From assembly GCA_030544235.1 (NCBI GenBank), contig CM060476.1, forward strand, positions 24,666,733 through 24,730,732: a DNA stretch of 64,000 bases, read 5' to 3'. The notes below the pieces were generated by a model. That model did no database searches. It was not told where the DNA came from and saw only the letters and a program-made list of their open reading frames with translations. This DNA comes from Lepturacanthus savala. Lineage: Eukaryota; Chordata; Actinopteri; Scombriformes; Trichiuridae. Shown piece by piece: positions 24,255 to 35,125 of the stretch (positions within the stretch are counted from its first letter, which is position 1; each line of letters starts with the position of its first letter). A program made the translations under genes and the position numbers.

Positions 24255-24485
24255 GTCGCAAGTTTGTCATTGCCAACGCGAGAGTGGAGAACTGCGCCAT
24301 CATATTCTGCAATGATGGCTTCTGCCACATGTGCGGCTACTCGCGTGCTGAGATCATGCAAAAGCCATGCACGTGCAACTTCCTGTACGGACCCGACACC
24401 AAGCGGCTGGCCATTGCCCAGATGGCCCAGGCCCTGCTGGGGTCAGAGGAGAGGAAAGTGGAGATCAACCTCTACCGCAAAGATG
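24255..24485 (+). CDS. kcnh2/kcnh6/kcnh7 (paralogue unresolved): Internal exon (PAS/eag domain) of an ERG-type voltage-gated K+ channel (KCNH2/6/7 clade)
   Basis: Seen: the 231 bases read in one frame as 76 complete codons, with two bases of a split codon at the start and one at the end (phase 1 on both sides). Landmarks are RKFVIANARVENCAII, FCNDGFC, CGYSRAEIMQKPCTC, AQALLGSEERKVEI and YRKD. Known: this is the cytoplasmic N-terminal PAS domain of ERG channels, which form tetramers in the plasma membrane; the domain contacts the C-terminal cyclic-nucleotide-binding homology domain and slows deactivation. From memory, the codons align gap-free with human ERG1 residues 27-102, and exon 2 of human KCNH2 also has this length and phase. 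Roughly 17 of about 77 residues differ from my recollection of human KCNH2 and about 22 from KCNH7; KCNH6 was not scored. KPCTC and the GPDTKR segment look KCNH7-like, and fish kcnh6 is also possible. Exons 1 and 3 were not found. No stop or frameshift; clearly more GC-rich than its flanks. Confidence 0.95.
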
Positions 24486-24494
24486 GTAGGAAAG
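24486..24494 (+). other. 5' splice site (donor) of the ERG PAS exon
   Basis: The exon ends ...AAAGATG and is followed by GTAGGAAAG. Using the GT at 24486 leaves the first base of a glycine codon on the exon, matching the known KCNH2 phase at this boundary (human Gly103, from memory). The site is moderately strong: last exon base G, then GTAGG rather than the consensus GTAAG. A TG dinucleotide array begins 46 bases downstream. Confidence 0.85.
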
Positions 24495-24527
24495 AAACAA
24501 ACCAACAGTGTGTTAGAGGTTTGAGTG

Positions 24528-24530
<3 letters not shown>

Positions 24531-24588
<58 letters not shown>
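24531..24588 (+). repeat. (TG)n microsatellite immediately after the ERG exon donor
   Basis: About 58 bases of uninterrupted GT, starting 46 bases downstream of the 5' splice site. In the transcript this is a long UG tract, a known type of binding site for TDP-43 and CELF proteins, so it could affect recognition of the PAS exon. That effect is inference. Confidence 0.97.
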
Positions 24589-24589
<1 letters not shown>

Positions 24590-24661
24590 ATGTAGGAGAG
24601 AGTGTGACCATTTGCTTGAGACCGAAAGTGTATTTTATTTATTTTATTATTTTGAGAGGTG

Positions 24662-24779
24662 ATTTATTCACTTTCTCATCTCTCAATAAATCACACAAGT
24701 CTGTGAAGCTCTTGAGGGGCCACAGAAAATTAGGTGAAGGACCAGATTTGGCCCCTGAGCCTTGGGTTGGACACATATG
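24662..24779 (-). repeat. Dispersed repeat R10, copy 3 (inverted, truncated)
   Basis: The reverse complement of 24662-24779 matches 17471-17590 (from catatgtgtccaaccca through agagatggaaagtgaataaa) with several substitutions. It is more diverged than copies 1 and 2. It sits about 180 bases after the exon. Confidence 0.85.
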
Positions 24780-25263
24780 CTGTAAGTGTATTAGAGGTAT
24801 TGGAAAGTACTACTGCATACGAAGTAGTTGCCTATAAAACATTTTGTGACTCCAGAGTGAAATCTCCTGTGTGAAATCTGATAAAGTAACACAAACAGGT
24901 TGTGTTGAGTCTTTCCACGATGATGTTCCTGGTATCAATTGAAAGTTTTGGAGCCTCAAGCAATGTCGCTTAAGTTGATGTTAAGTTGATGAAGACTATA
25001 AAAATGGGGAAAATCTGTGCTTGTGAAGTTAGAAAGAGGCGGGGTCACCAGTCCGTATTCTGGGAATGTCTTTCAATACCTTTCGTGCTGGTTATTTTTT
25101 TAACATTATATAAGTGTACCATGGTGACATTATGGGTTCGTATAGTTTTGGTGTCTATGTGAGCTTGCAAATATTGGGATGTCAATTAAAAACCAAAAAA
25201 GTCTGTTTCAATATTTTCAGTCGTCTGCTCAGACCAAACATGAAATGGTTTACATGAAAACTA

Positions 25264-25440
25264 TTAACGATAAACTTTATTTGTATAACGCCTCACACCA
25301 AGATGCAGCTCAAAGTGCTTTACAACAGACATAAAATAAACATTATGAAGTACAATAATAAAATTCAGAAATAAAATAAGAAAAACAAAACAAAACATGT
25401 CAGAATACTTTGGACCTGAATTAACCTTTACAGCGAAAGC
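25264..25440 (-). mobile_element. LINE 3' terminus, copy A
   Basis: Contains taaactttatttgtataacg, cctcacaccaagatgcagct and caaagtgctttacaacagac, nearly identical over about 70 bases to 27175-27250. This layout (tttattt...aaagtgctttac) is the reverse-oriented 3' end of fish LINEs. The rest, 25445-26470, is unique sequence with no gene that I can support. Confidence 0.65.
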
Positions 25441-26470
25441 TTCTTGAACATAAAGTAAACGGAGGAAAACCCTGAGAGAATTCTCTCCACAAATGCAGCA
25501 AATGCAGATTAATGTCTCAAACTCTGGACCAGGACCAGATATGATGCTGGTCGCCGTGACGACAGGCGGCTTCCATGGAGATAACGACTGGCCACGGTAA
25601 TAAAGTTAGCAGCTCCCTGCGCTACAGCTAAAGCATCTGTTGGATGTTTTCCACCTGTAGACAAATAGTCTGAGAAAGAGGGATGGATGCAGAAAATGAA
25701 GGAGGAGGCTGCTTAAAAAAGAGGGAACGTACAATTAATTTATTGATTTGTATTTGTGGTTTTAAGTATTTACTGTCCAACTTCTATGTGGAGCTCTAGA
25801 AAGCTCAGGGTGTTATTTTACTGACACGTCAACACAGTGCAACGACTGGACGAGGATTCTGGATGCAAATGCACGGCTTGAAGTCAACGTGTTAAAATAA
25901 AAGTGTTTTAATGATAAAGTACAACACAAAACACTGTGGAGGAAAATAAAAGTTGCTCTAAACAGAGGAAACAAACACTTTAATAACTGAAAAAGAAAAA
26001 ATCACTGGAAATAAGGAAACTAAAAAACATTTGCAAAAACCTAATGAAGTATCAAACAAAATACAAAACCTGAACAAGGGCTTCATAAAGTAAGGAACAC
26101 GAACATGGAGCCTGGTCAACACAAGAAACAGAATAAGAGCAACTGGTACTGGGGAACAGGTGGGTAAGATAATCACAGAGACAGGAGACAAAGGAGGAAG
26201 GGAAAAGTTGAACAAGAGCTGAGACAGATTTCAAAGTAAAACAGGAAGTAAACAGCAGACAAAACATAACAAGGGTGCCTGGATATAACACCTTCTTATA
26301 ATAAAAAAGCTAATTTCCTTTTCTACAATATGGGACTTGAAACGGCACAGCTCTGAACAACTGAAGAAAAAACAGGAAGGTGAGAGGAACAGTGGGAGAT
26401 TGAGAGAGAGAGAAAGCATGACTGTCAGAGAGTGTGTTTCTCACATTATCTGATATTCTTGTTGTTTGTG

Positions 26471-26544
26471 AAAGAAAGAAAGAAAGAAAAAGAAAGAGAG
26501 AGAATGGGGCAGAAAATCACAGATCTGGTGCCAGCTGTCCCTTG

Positions 26545-26584
<40 letters not shown>
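26471..26584. repeat. (GAAA)n and (CA)n microsatellites
   Basis: A GAAA tetranucleotide run at 26471-26500 grading into GAGA, and a separate CA array at 26546-26584. Between them is ordinary sequence. Confidence 0.9.
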
Positions 26585-26586
<2 letters not shown>

Positions 26587-27010
26587 TCGCTGAAGTGTTG
26601 TTGCTTCTGTCCTGCTGGCTGTGTTAAAGAGATGCTAACAACAGATACAGTAGTTGAAGGGAGTTCTATTTAATGCCTGCAGGGATCTTGTGCCAGTATG
26701 TGTTGGCAGCTGTAAAAGATGCTGCTGGCATCATCCACCAAGAGTCAACTGATCATGCTCAGTGTTTCCATGACCTTATATCCATACAGGTTTGTGATTT
26801 TCAGTTTCCCAACTCCTCCTCTGGGGCAGATGGAGGTTGCATTTCTCAATATTTCTCTTCAGCTTTCTGCCATTGCATTTTCCCTGCAGCTTCCCAGGCT
26901 GCCAGTTCTAAGCATACAGCTGCTCACTGCTCGGGGTTATTGTCATATATTCTGAGTGAGATTAACATTTCCAGTTGCTTCAGTGATGAATGTGGGCAGT
27001 TCCCATGAGT

Positions 27011-27575
27011 TAGGACTGGGCAATACAAAAAAAGCCTGCTGTTACAAATAATTATAGGGGCAGGGTTTGATAAGCTTCAGCTTCTTATGCTTCCCTTTTG
27101 GTCATGTTTGATGATTATTGAGACTATAATGATGTGTGATGTAGACTGATGAATAGACATGCCCGAAATAAATAAATAAATAAACTTTATTTGTATAACA
27201 CCTCACACCAAGATGCAGCTCAAAGTGCTTTACAACAGACATAAAATAAACATCAGAAACATGCTAAGAAGGAAATTAAAACCAAATGCCTATTGTATAA
27301 AAATAGTAATAAATAAGTAAGAAAGTAAATAAATAAATAAAAATATTTATCTGTGATTTTCTTTTAAATATTTGGGGGGCATTTTATGTTTATTGATCTA
27401 CTCTTAATATGTAAATGTAGAGGCAGGATATATATGAGGTTTATGAGCCAAGGAGGTGCACCATTGTTTTGTTTTATTACACAAATTGTGAGTAAAATTT
27501 ATATTGAATTATTTTCCTATTGTATTAATGTGCATATTGACGATATATATTGATATTGCTTTATTGCACAGGCTT
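27011..27575. mobile_element. Non-autonomous TIR element with nested LINE end
   Basis: The left end taggactgggcaatac and the reverse complement of the right end (taagcctgtgcaataa) form imperfect terminal inverted repeats, and gacgatatatattgatattg near the right is typical of a fish MITE that I recognise. A LINE 3' terminus (27170-27330, nearly identical to 25264 onward) sits inside it, so that LINE end inserted later. Confidence 0.6.
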
Positions 27576-27954
27576 AGTATGGCTATGAATCAAGGCTTCA
27601 CTTAGGGACAAATAAGTCACTTCCTTTTCCTGCCTCCTAACCCTCACAGACTACAATGGAAATAGGTTCTGTGACTTTATTGCAATTAATACTCAGTTTT
27701 TCGCCCCAATGAGCTTCACAGTTTGTACAACCCAACACCCCTGTCCTTAGACGCTCACGTTGAAATTTATAAAAACATATTTTGTGATTGCTTTATCCTG
27801 TGTAATCAGCAGTCTATTGCAACATGTTGTGATTTCCTAATACACAGCCCATCTTTCAGTCATCTTCTATACATGTTTATTCCTCACTAGGGTCACATGG
27901 TCAAATCTTGGTAGATTGAATACTGTATAGACATCTTTTTTGAAATTCTATTTA

Positions 27955-28310
27955 TCCTTTCGTTTAGCCAGATGGGGCCCATTGAGATTGAGAACTCATT
28001 TATAAGGGAGCCCTGGCTAAGAGGGCAGCAAACACAAGATTAGGACAAAAACTACATCATACAAAATAGACATAGTAGTACATAGAAAAAGTCACAGTGT
28101 GAGTGTGTGAAACTTGTTTTCCATATTTGACCCATCCCTCGAGGCAGCAATGAGGCTTGGAGGAACGATTGGGTCTAACCCTTGGTGCTGAGTGAATCAT
28201 CAAGGGTCTGACCCCACAACCCCCCAGTCCCAGAGCTGACAGGCTACCACGAGGCCAATGATGACAACTACATTGATCTACTGCTGTTGATTTTGGCAAC
28301 GAGTCAGCCA
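27955..28310 (-). repeat. Teleost repeats, probably a SINE remnant
   Basis: 27960-28045 contains agccagatggggcccattga and agggagccctggctaagag, a recognisable common fish repeat. 28120-28260, read on the minus strand, gives ttggcctcgtggtagcctgt and later gagggatgggtcaaat, strings frequent in a tRNA-related fish SINE. Boundaries are uncertain. Confidence 0.45.
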
Positions 28311-28417
28311 TGCTACCAATGGTTTTTGTTGCTTTTTAGTAAGGAAAAGGAGCAAAGAAACATTCAGTAAGAGATTTGTTCGTGGGTGTCTACATTTAAT
28401 CCGAGTTTATACTACTT

Positions 28418-28944
28418 TTCTGTGTAGAGGGAACATGTTGGTCTGATGAATCAATGCTTCCTTTTCACAGTGGAAACTGAACAGCAGACAAAAAAACAAA
28501 AGAAAGTCCAGTGCAAAACAGAAAATAACATGCAAACAAAAACACACTTTTTTGGGCCTGTTTTGTGTGTGTTTGGAGCTCATTGATATCAAAGAGAAAA
28601 TGATTTTATTGAAAATGTTGAAGCGCAGGTGAGAGAAAAACAAAACCCCAAAAAATCAAAGCCAAAACACACATTTCCCCTTAAATAAGATTTTTTTTTC
28701 CCTGTTTCTTTTTTTTTTTTTTTTCTTGTACCAGACTTTTTTTCCTGGTCCTAATCCTCCTTCAGACAACCAGGATGCAGTGTGTGTGTTTGTAGCTCAT
28801 TGATATCAAAGAGAAAATTATTTTATTGCAAATGTTGAAGTAGAAGGGACAGAGAAGACGTTAGTAGAGGAGACTGTAGACCACCACGACTGAACTGACC
28901 AATCACAGCCCTGGAGGTTCACGTAGACGTGTAGTCAGGATTTC
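28418..28944. repeat. Dispersed repeat, copy 2 (pairs with 2088-2442)
   Basis: 28770-28944 matches 2245-2442. In addition a partial extra copy of the gagctcattgatatcaaaga segment lies at 28570-28630, so the unit is partly duplicated in tandem here. The spacer 28680-28735 is T-rich. The repeat ends exactly where the Tc1-like remnant begins (gtcaggattt). Confidence 0.85.
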
Positions 28945-29460
28945 AGAGACAGTCTGGAGTTACCTGTTAGTGCTGTGACAGGTAGAAGACATCTGGCTGA
29001 AGCTGATCTATTTACTAGAATCACCACAAAGTCCCTCTGTTAAAAAAGACATCAACTGGCCTAAAGAGACATGGAGGAACATTTCATGGACTGATGAGAG
29101 TAAAATGTTCTTTTTGGGTCTAAGGGCTGCAGACAGTTAATGAGACGACCCCAAACTCTGAATTGAAGCCACAGTTCACTCTGAAGACAGTGAAGATGGT
29201 GCTGCAGCATCATGATATGGAGATGTTTCTCTACTATGGTGTCAGGACTATTTATCACATACCAGGGATCATGGATCCGTTTGCATATATCAAAATACTT
29301 GAAGACGTCATGTTGTCTTATACTGAAGAGGAAATGTCCTTGAAATGTGGGTTTCAACAAGACAATGACCCCAAACACACCAGTAAACTAGCAGCATCTT
29401 GGTTCCACACCAATAAATTGATGTTATGGAGTGCCTATCCCAATCCTCCCACCTGTTTAA
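28944..29460 (+). pseudogene. Dead Tc1/mariner-family transposase
   Basis: The + strand encodes WPKETWRNISWTDESK from 29057 (first catalytic Asp at 29093-29095). After a frameshift it gives YYGVRTIYHIPGIMD and FQQDNDPKHTSK (second catalytic Asp at 29361-29363). The third catalytic acidic residue, expected in an NPIENLW-like motif, is lost because the frame decays into NPPTCLKS. An internal deletion just before 29050 removes part of the N-terminal half, and stops interrupt 28950-29050. It cannot encode an active transposase. Confidence 0.9.
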
Positions 29461-32038
29461 AGAGCATATTATAGGTAGATTTGTTTTACAAAATTCATAT
29501 ATAATGTAATCTATAAAATGACATCTGAAAAGCTAAGTAAGCATTCAAAAGTGATGAGTTTGAGCATAGTGGCAACATTTTTTTTTTTCCAACACTGCAT
29601 CATATCATGTCACAGAGGGAGTTGTATGCTAGCTGCTGCTGTAACTGTCCACTGTCTTAGAGTTGGAGTAGGTAGTTATAAGTCATTGCCGTTGTGTTTT
29701 ACTGAGTCAGTGTTTATAGTAGTTTAATTCAGGGGTGCAAATAGGATTTTGGAACTGAGGGGGACCAAATACACACGCATGTACATACGCACACACACGT
29801 ATATGTGTACTGAAGCTCCAATATACATTCCAATTATGAGTTTTCTAACTAAATGAGCAGTGGCAGTCAACATTATTATATAACATAAAAAAAAAATTAA
29901 ACATTATAGATATTCACCTACATCCTAGAATGCTGCTATTTTACATTTAGCCTACCTAAAGCCCAAATGCCTCTATATTATTTTCAGACAAGCTACTTAA
30001 AACAAGTATTGACACATCTAGGAAAGGCAACAGGCATTGGATATTTATATCTTTTATATAGTTTCCTTCTCTGGCTCAATAGATAAATCACCACTTACTC
30101 TTTGAATTAATCATTCAGCCATTTGAATCAGGTTGCCACGGCAGGCACAGGCAAAAGAACCTGCTCCTCTAGGACCACACATGGGTCGAGATGATGTGTT
30201 ATTGGAAGCCGGAACTGAGTTCTGAACAACATAACATCAGAACTGAGCACTTCCCAGCTTAAAAAACTGGGATATCATTAACTACAGAATAAAAGAGAAA
30301 TTATATTAATGGACTGAAAGGAAAACCCCAACGTTTGTACTTGTATAGATGCTAGATTTCAGTGCTTCTCTGACTTCAAACTTCCGATTTCCGAGTACAA
30401 CTGAACGCACCTTGTTGCAGAAACACCGCAGCGATCAGTTTCTCCTTTATTTAACCTGTTTGTCGACTTATGTAGGGACAGTGTGGGTTTAATTTATCAT
30501 AAACATGGTACATTTTTGTGTAAGAAGTGGCCATGTTAACCGGAGACTTTCAGCCAAACGTGTCCATGGTTGTCGTGGTGACAGCAGCTGTTGAAAAGCC
30601 TTAACTTATTTTAACTTATTTCAAAATGAATGTTTGTATATTCTGTTCTTTTGTTCATTTTTTTTCTGGACTTTTCTGTTCATTTTTCCAATGGCTGCTG
30701 TTACTACAGCAACCATTTGGCTGAAAGGCACCAGTTAACATGGTCACTCTTTAAACCGAAACACCTAGGTGTGTTTTGTCCAGCTGAAGAGATGGGACCA
30801 GATCTTTTCACCATGCATGTTGGTGGACTTTCTTTGCAAAGATTAAACCTTGTTGGCCAGCAGAAGGCTCCAATTCATTGTTTCACCAGAAGCAGAAAAC
30901 AACAATCCAACACATCACTGCATAGAGATGTGGGCTCCTGTGGCTTTAGTGTCTATATTCAGTGGAAATGAAAAAGAGTAAAAGACAATATCAGATGTGA
31001 TGTTTTGAAAGAAAATGCTGTTAAATGATGTGAAGCTGCCACATTACTTCCTGCAATGACACTGAACATTGGCTTTGAATATAGAGTAAATCACTAAAGA
31101 ACAATAATGTAATGCTGGGATAGAAGCCTTTAGGAATGACATGTTGACTATTGCCTGTGATAACAGGCTTTACTCTTCAGCAGTGTCAACAGAATGGCAC
31201 CATGGGAGTGTTTTTAGAACCTTAGAACACAAATGACGAGCAGTTTTCTGCTCTACAATCTTGAAATCCTGCATACTAATCATGGAACAACTCTACACCA
31301 GGTGCATGCATAAGCATTAGTTTGTCTACCTTGTGAAGCTGAAAGCTGATTACACCCTCAGGCCTTGTGAAACGACTGTTCAGAGTGTGCTGTGTTTTAA
31401 AGACTAACAGGTGTGATGGTGGTGGTGGTTGGGGAGGTGATTGCCTAGCAGCAGTAGCTAAGCAGAGGACTTAGAGACCTGCAGCCTCTCAGGAGAGGTT
31501 AGCCTCTGGGTCGATGGCTGCTGTGGAAGATCCCACCTCCAGAGTCCAATAATGTGTACAAACACGACTAATGCTGTCAGCTGTTTAGCATGAAAACAAC
31601 TGGGTGCAAAAAGTTTTTTGAATTAAAGGAAGGGGCATCTGTTTTGAAAAGAGACACGGAGAGCACCGTGTTTGTATTTTTAGCTCAAATGAACTAGATA
31701 ATGACATCAACTTGCACTTTAGAGTGTGGTGTAACAGGATAGAGGACAGGAGATGAGAGGAGAGAGAGTGCTAAGGTGACACACTGCTCGCTGAATCCAG
31801 GCCAGCAGCATCACCACTACATCAGACATTAACATGTTGTATTACCAGGGATGGTGAGACCACTGGGATGCATGTATTAGATAACACTGAATTTAAGCAT
31901 CAAATTACACAGTTAACAGAGTTGTGTCCTCTTTTCTTTTACATTGCTATTTGAATCATTGCATGTGCACTTTGACTGATAGATGAATCAGTCATTTGTT
32001 TTTGTTTGGCAAGAATGGTAAAATTTAACCAACAATGA
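29461..32038. other. Unique AT-rich intronic sequence
   Basis: I see a T-run near 29580, a short CA-like patch at 29770-29800, and otherwise unclassified sequence. The frame at 30630-30971 has no recognised domain. No RNA gene, microsatellite array or clear repeat boundary is visible. Confidence 0.5.
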
Positions 32039-32350
32039 AAGGTGACACGGTGGAGCAGGGGTTAGTGCTGTTGCCTCACAGCAAGAAGGTTGCAGGTTGA
32101 AGGGTCTGGGATCTTTCTGTGTGGAGTTTCATGTTCTCCCTGTGTCTGCGTGGGTTTTCTTCAGGTTTTCTCCAGCTTCTTCCCACAGTCCAAAAACATG
32201 CTGAGGTTAATTGGTGACTCTAAATTGTCCGTGTGAGTGAATGCTGTGTGTGCTGGCGACCATCTGGGCTTTATCCCATCGCTGGGATTGGCTCCAGCAG
32301 ACCATGTGACCCTAATGAGGAATAACCGGGTATAGAAGATGAATGAATGA
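32039..32350 (+). mobile_element. tRNA-like SINE/retroposon, diverged copy
   Basis: It begins ggtgacacggtggagcaggg and ends in a gaatgaatgaacgaac tail. Compared with the copy at 10582 it has small internal deletions, including part of the B-box region (gcaggttgaagggtctggga) and of the middle segment. Possible short flanking repeats (aacaat) are too weak to call a target-site duplication. Confidence 0.8.
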
Positions 32351-32728
32351 ACGAACAATAAGGTAGATGAGACAGGTCATTTAATTCAATATCACTGTTT
32401 CAGTGCTTTTCTTGGAAAGTGAAAACTGAATCAAACTGAATAGCCATAGGTGATTGATATGCATAACCATTTGATCAAACTGCCACATAGAATCATTTAT
32501 TCATTTAATCTGACAAAAATCAAAAACCTTTATAGCTTAGTTTGCAGCAAACTCAACAGCTTGTCTGCCAAATTTCCCTTTGAAAAAACGTGTCTTATTG
32601 CCTGTGTCCACTTCTTAGTTCTTTTTGGTTTTGAATATATAAATAAAAAAGTAATAAATTTAGTTCTGGGTTCTTTACCCTGCTTTTAGACATGTTTCTG
32701 TTTGCTAGCAGACAGAAGCAATGTCCTT

Positions 32729-32751
32729 GTGTGTGTGTGTGTGTGTGTGTG
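32729..32751. repeat. (TG)n microsatellite
   Basis: A short uninterrupted TG array ending in GCGCGTG. The flanks to 34850 are unique AT-rich sequence without a gene that I can support. Confidence 0.9.
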
Positions 32752-34849
32752 CGCGTGATTTTTTTATGGAGTTAAATAACAGTTAATACTCACACTAAGT
32801 ACACAGCAGTGTCCCTTCACGCTATTTAGTTGAGCCACAATTAATTAAATATAAGTAGTCAATTTAATCTTGCCCTGGGAAGTAGTTGATTTAAATATAG
32901 TGGTAAATTATAATGATAGGAATTAGCAGATGAAATGCTTTCACTCCATTTGGACTCCCAGCTCTTAAATTAAATGTTGAACACACTGTTCGACAGTGTT
33001 GGTTTTCAGTTTGTCCCACACATGTCCCTTTAAAAATGTATTTTCCCAATTGGAGCCAATTGGTTTTGATGTGCTGCAGTTGTTAACGAAAGTGGTGTCT
33101 GTTCCTATTCACTGTATAATTATGTTTTCACTCATGTCTGACTCAAAATCAGAACCTGTGATATGATAAATCTGATCGAGCTGAGGTGATTTCGTATGGA
33201 AAGGTCAGACTGTCATATATGCTTCATTCTCTGTTTGTTGTGACAAACACTTGCATTTTGTGTTATGCTTCCTACATGTGACCTTGCTTGTTTAGATAAC
33301 ATGTAAACAATTTGAATTCCAAATTTAATAACAATCCTTTCAATAAAAATGTTTTCATCTTGGATGCTTCTTTATAAAAATGGCCACTGCCACTCTTTGC
33401 ATGCAAATGTAATACGCTGTTACATTTCATACATTCACATTTCTCTTATTTAGTGCCATATAAAAACATGTAGGTATCTTTCTCAGCCAGCACAACTTAA
33501 ATTACTAATGCACTTTTCTTTAGTCCGTAGCCGAGCTTCGAGGATATGTTTCCTGCAGTGGGAAGCTATTATTACTGTAGAAATGCAGGCGAGGCTGAAT
33601 GAGGCTCAATTTGAACAAGTCTCAGAGGTTTCTGTGGGTGTACATGTGCAGGATTGATAGACATTTGCTTTCTAGAAATCATCTCTGGGAATGCAGCCAG
33701 GTTTAGCCTAGTACCCAAGAGCATTAAACTCCCTTTCCGCTTCTCTCTGTTACACCTTTTTACTCTCTTTCTGTTTTTTTGCATTCCTCAATCAGCATGC
33801 AAATGGACATTGATTCTCCGGTTTTGAATCTGCTGATTTAAATGTGTGGTAGAACTTCCAATAACAGAAACCTCAGATGATGGGCTTTCTTGATTGAACA
33901 GGCTTAATCCATAACACACAGTGAGACCACTGTTGAACTATTCTCTGCACTTCTCCTTTAAAGTCATTTCACAATTGCACAGTTGTCACTTCATTTCTGA
34001 TTCTGCTGATGTTCATCTGTACATTTCTGACAAATTCAACCAGCTGCATCCTCGCTTCAATTCAATATAAACATAACTGCACAACACAAAATACACAGAA
34101 AAGGGGAACAAGCAAAAAATGTTCAGGACTTTATATGATGAAAACAAATACAACAAATATAACTTGTTATATACAATGTTTTCCACTCAAATTGTCTGCT
34201 GTGAATTCCTGTCATAAATAACAAAACTAAGTAACTATTATATATTGTATATATAATATATATTGACAGTGCAACTTTTTTTCTTAATTGTGTTAGCATA
34301 ATTCTCTGCAAATTATCTTTACAGGTCCAATCAGAATATTTCCCCCCTTTAATAAATTAATATTTATACCACATCTAATTGACAGGAAGTGACAGTAATT
34401 AGTCATCATTTAGTTGGACAGACAGACTCCATACACAAATAGTTTAGTAATAAACAACTATAGAAGATGAATGAATGAATAAATGAGGTTCAAAATCAAA
34501 CATTTTCAGTGTTTCCCATGATAATACAACCTTAGAAGCAGTGTTTAGATGATTATCATTAGAGCCAGCTCAAATCATTATTTTTTAATATCATGAAATA
34601 ATGATGATACATGATATTTACACATTTATTTTCTCCTTTACTACTAGTATTAATCCCAAAATTGCAGAAGATATTGGTTCACATTTCCCGCTTGGCATTT
34701 TTTCAATCCTGTTTTTTGGAACTCATGAAAAAAAAAATCATGTCTGGACATTTTAAAGAGACAGAGTTCATGTTGCATGATGTGCATGGAAGAATAAACA
34801 AACAGGATTAACTAGAGCCCTTGTGTGTACATTATTGACTTAAAAGTAA

Positions 34850-35125
34850 TAGAGCGGATAATGTGTTCTCAGAGCAGAGAGCTAACAATCAAACATTCAG
34901 ATGACTGACTTGAAAGTCAATTTGTAGTGTCCAGATTACAATTTCTTTCTTCAAACAGGATATCCTGGTCATGTCACCTCATTAATTGCATGTCCTTCCA
35001 AAATAAAAGCCCCCTTTTCACACCTAACTGTAAAAACATAGGTTTTAAATCACACCTTTTTAGAAAAACAAAGATAAAGTAATTGTTGTCATGTGGAAAC
35101 ACTATGTAATAGAGTAAAAGGTTTT
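34850..35125 (+). mobile_element. Partial copy of the piggyBac-like MITE family (PBM1)
   Basis: The segment atatcctggtcatgtcacct, ataaaagcccccttttcaca and cctaactgtaaaaacata matches the right half of the full element at 63472-63994. The right terminus is decayed to actatgtaatagagtaa and lacks the GGG-TTAA end. The left boundary is not clear. 35130-37925 after it is unique sequence. Confidence 0.65.
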
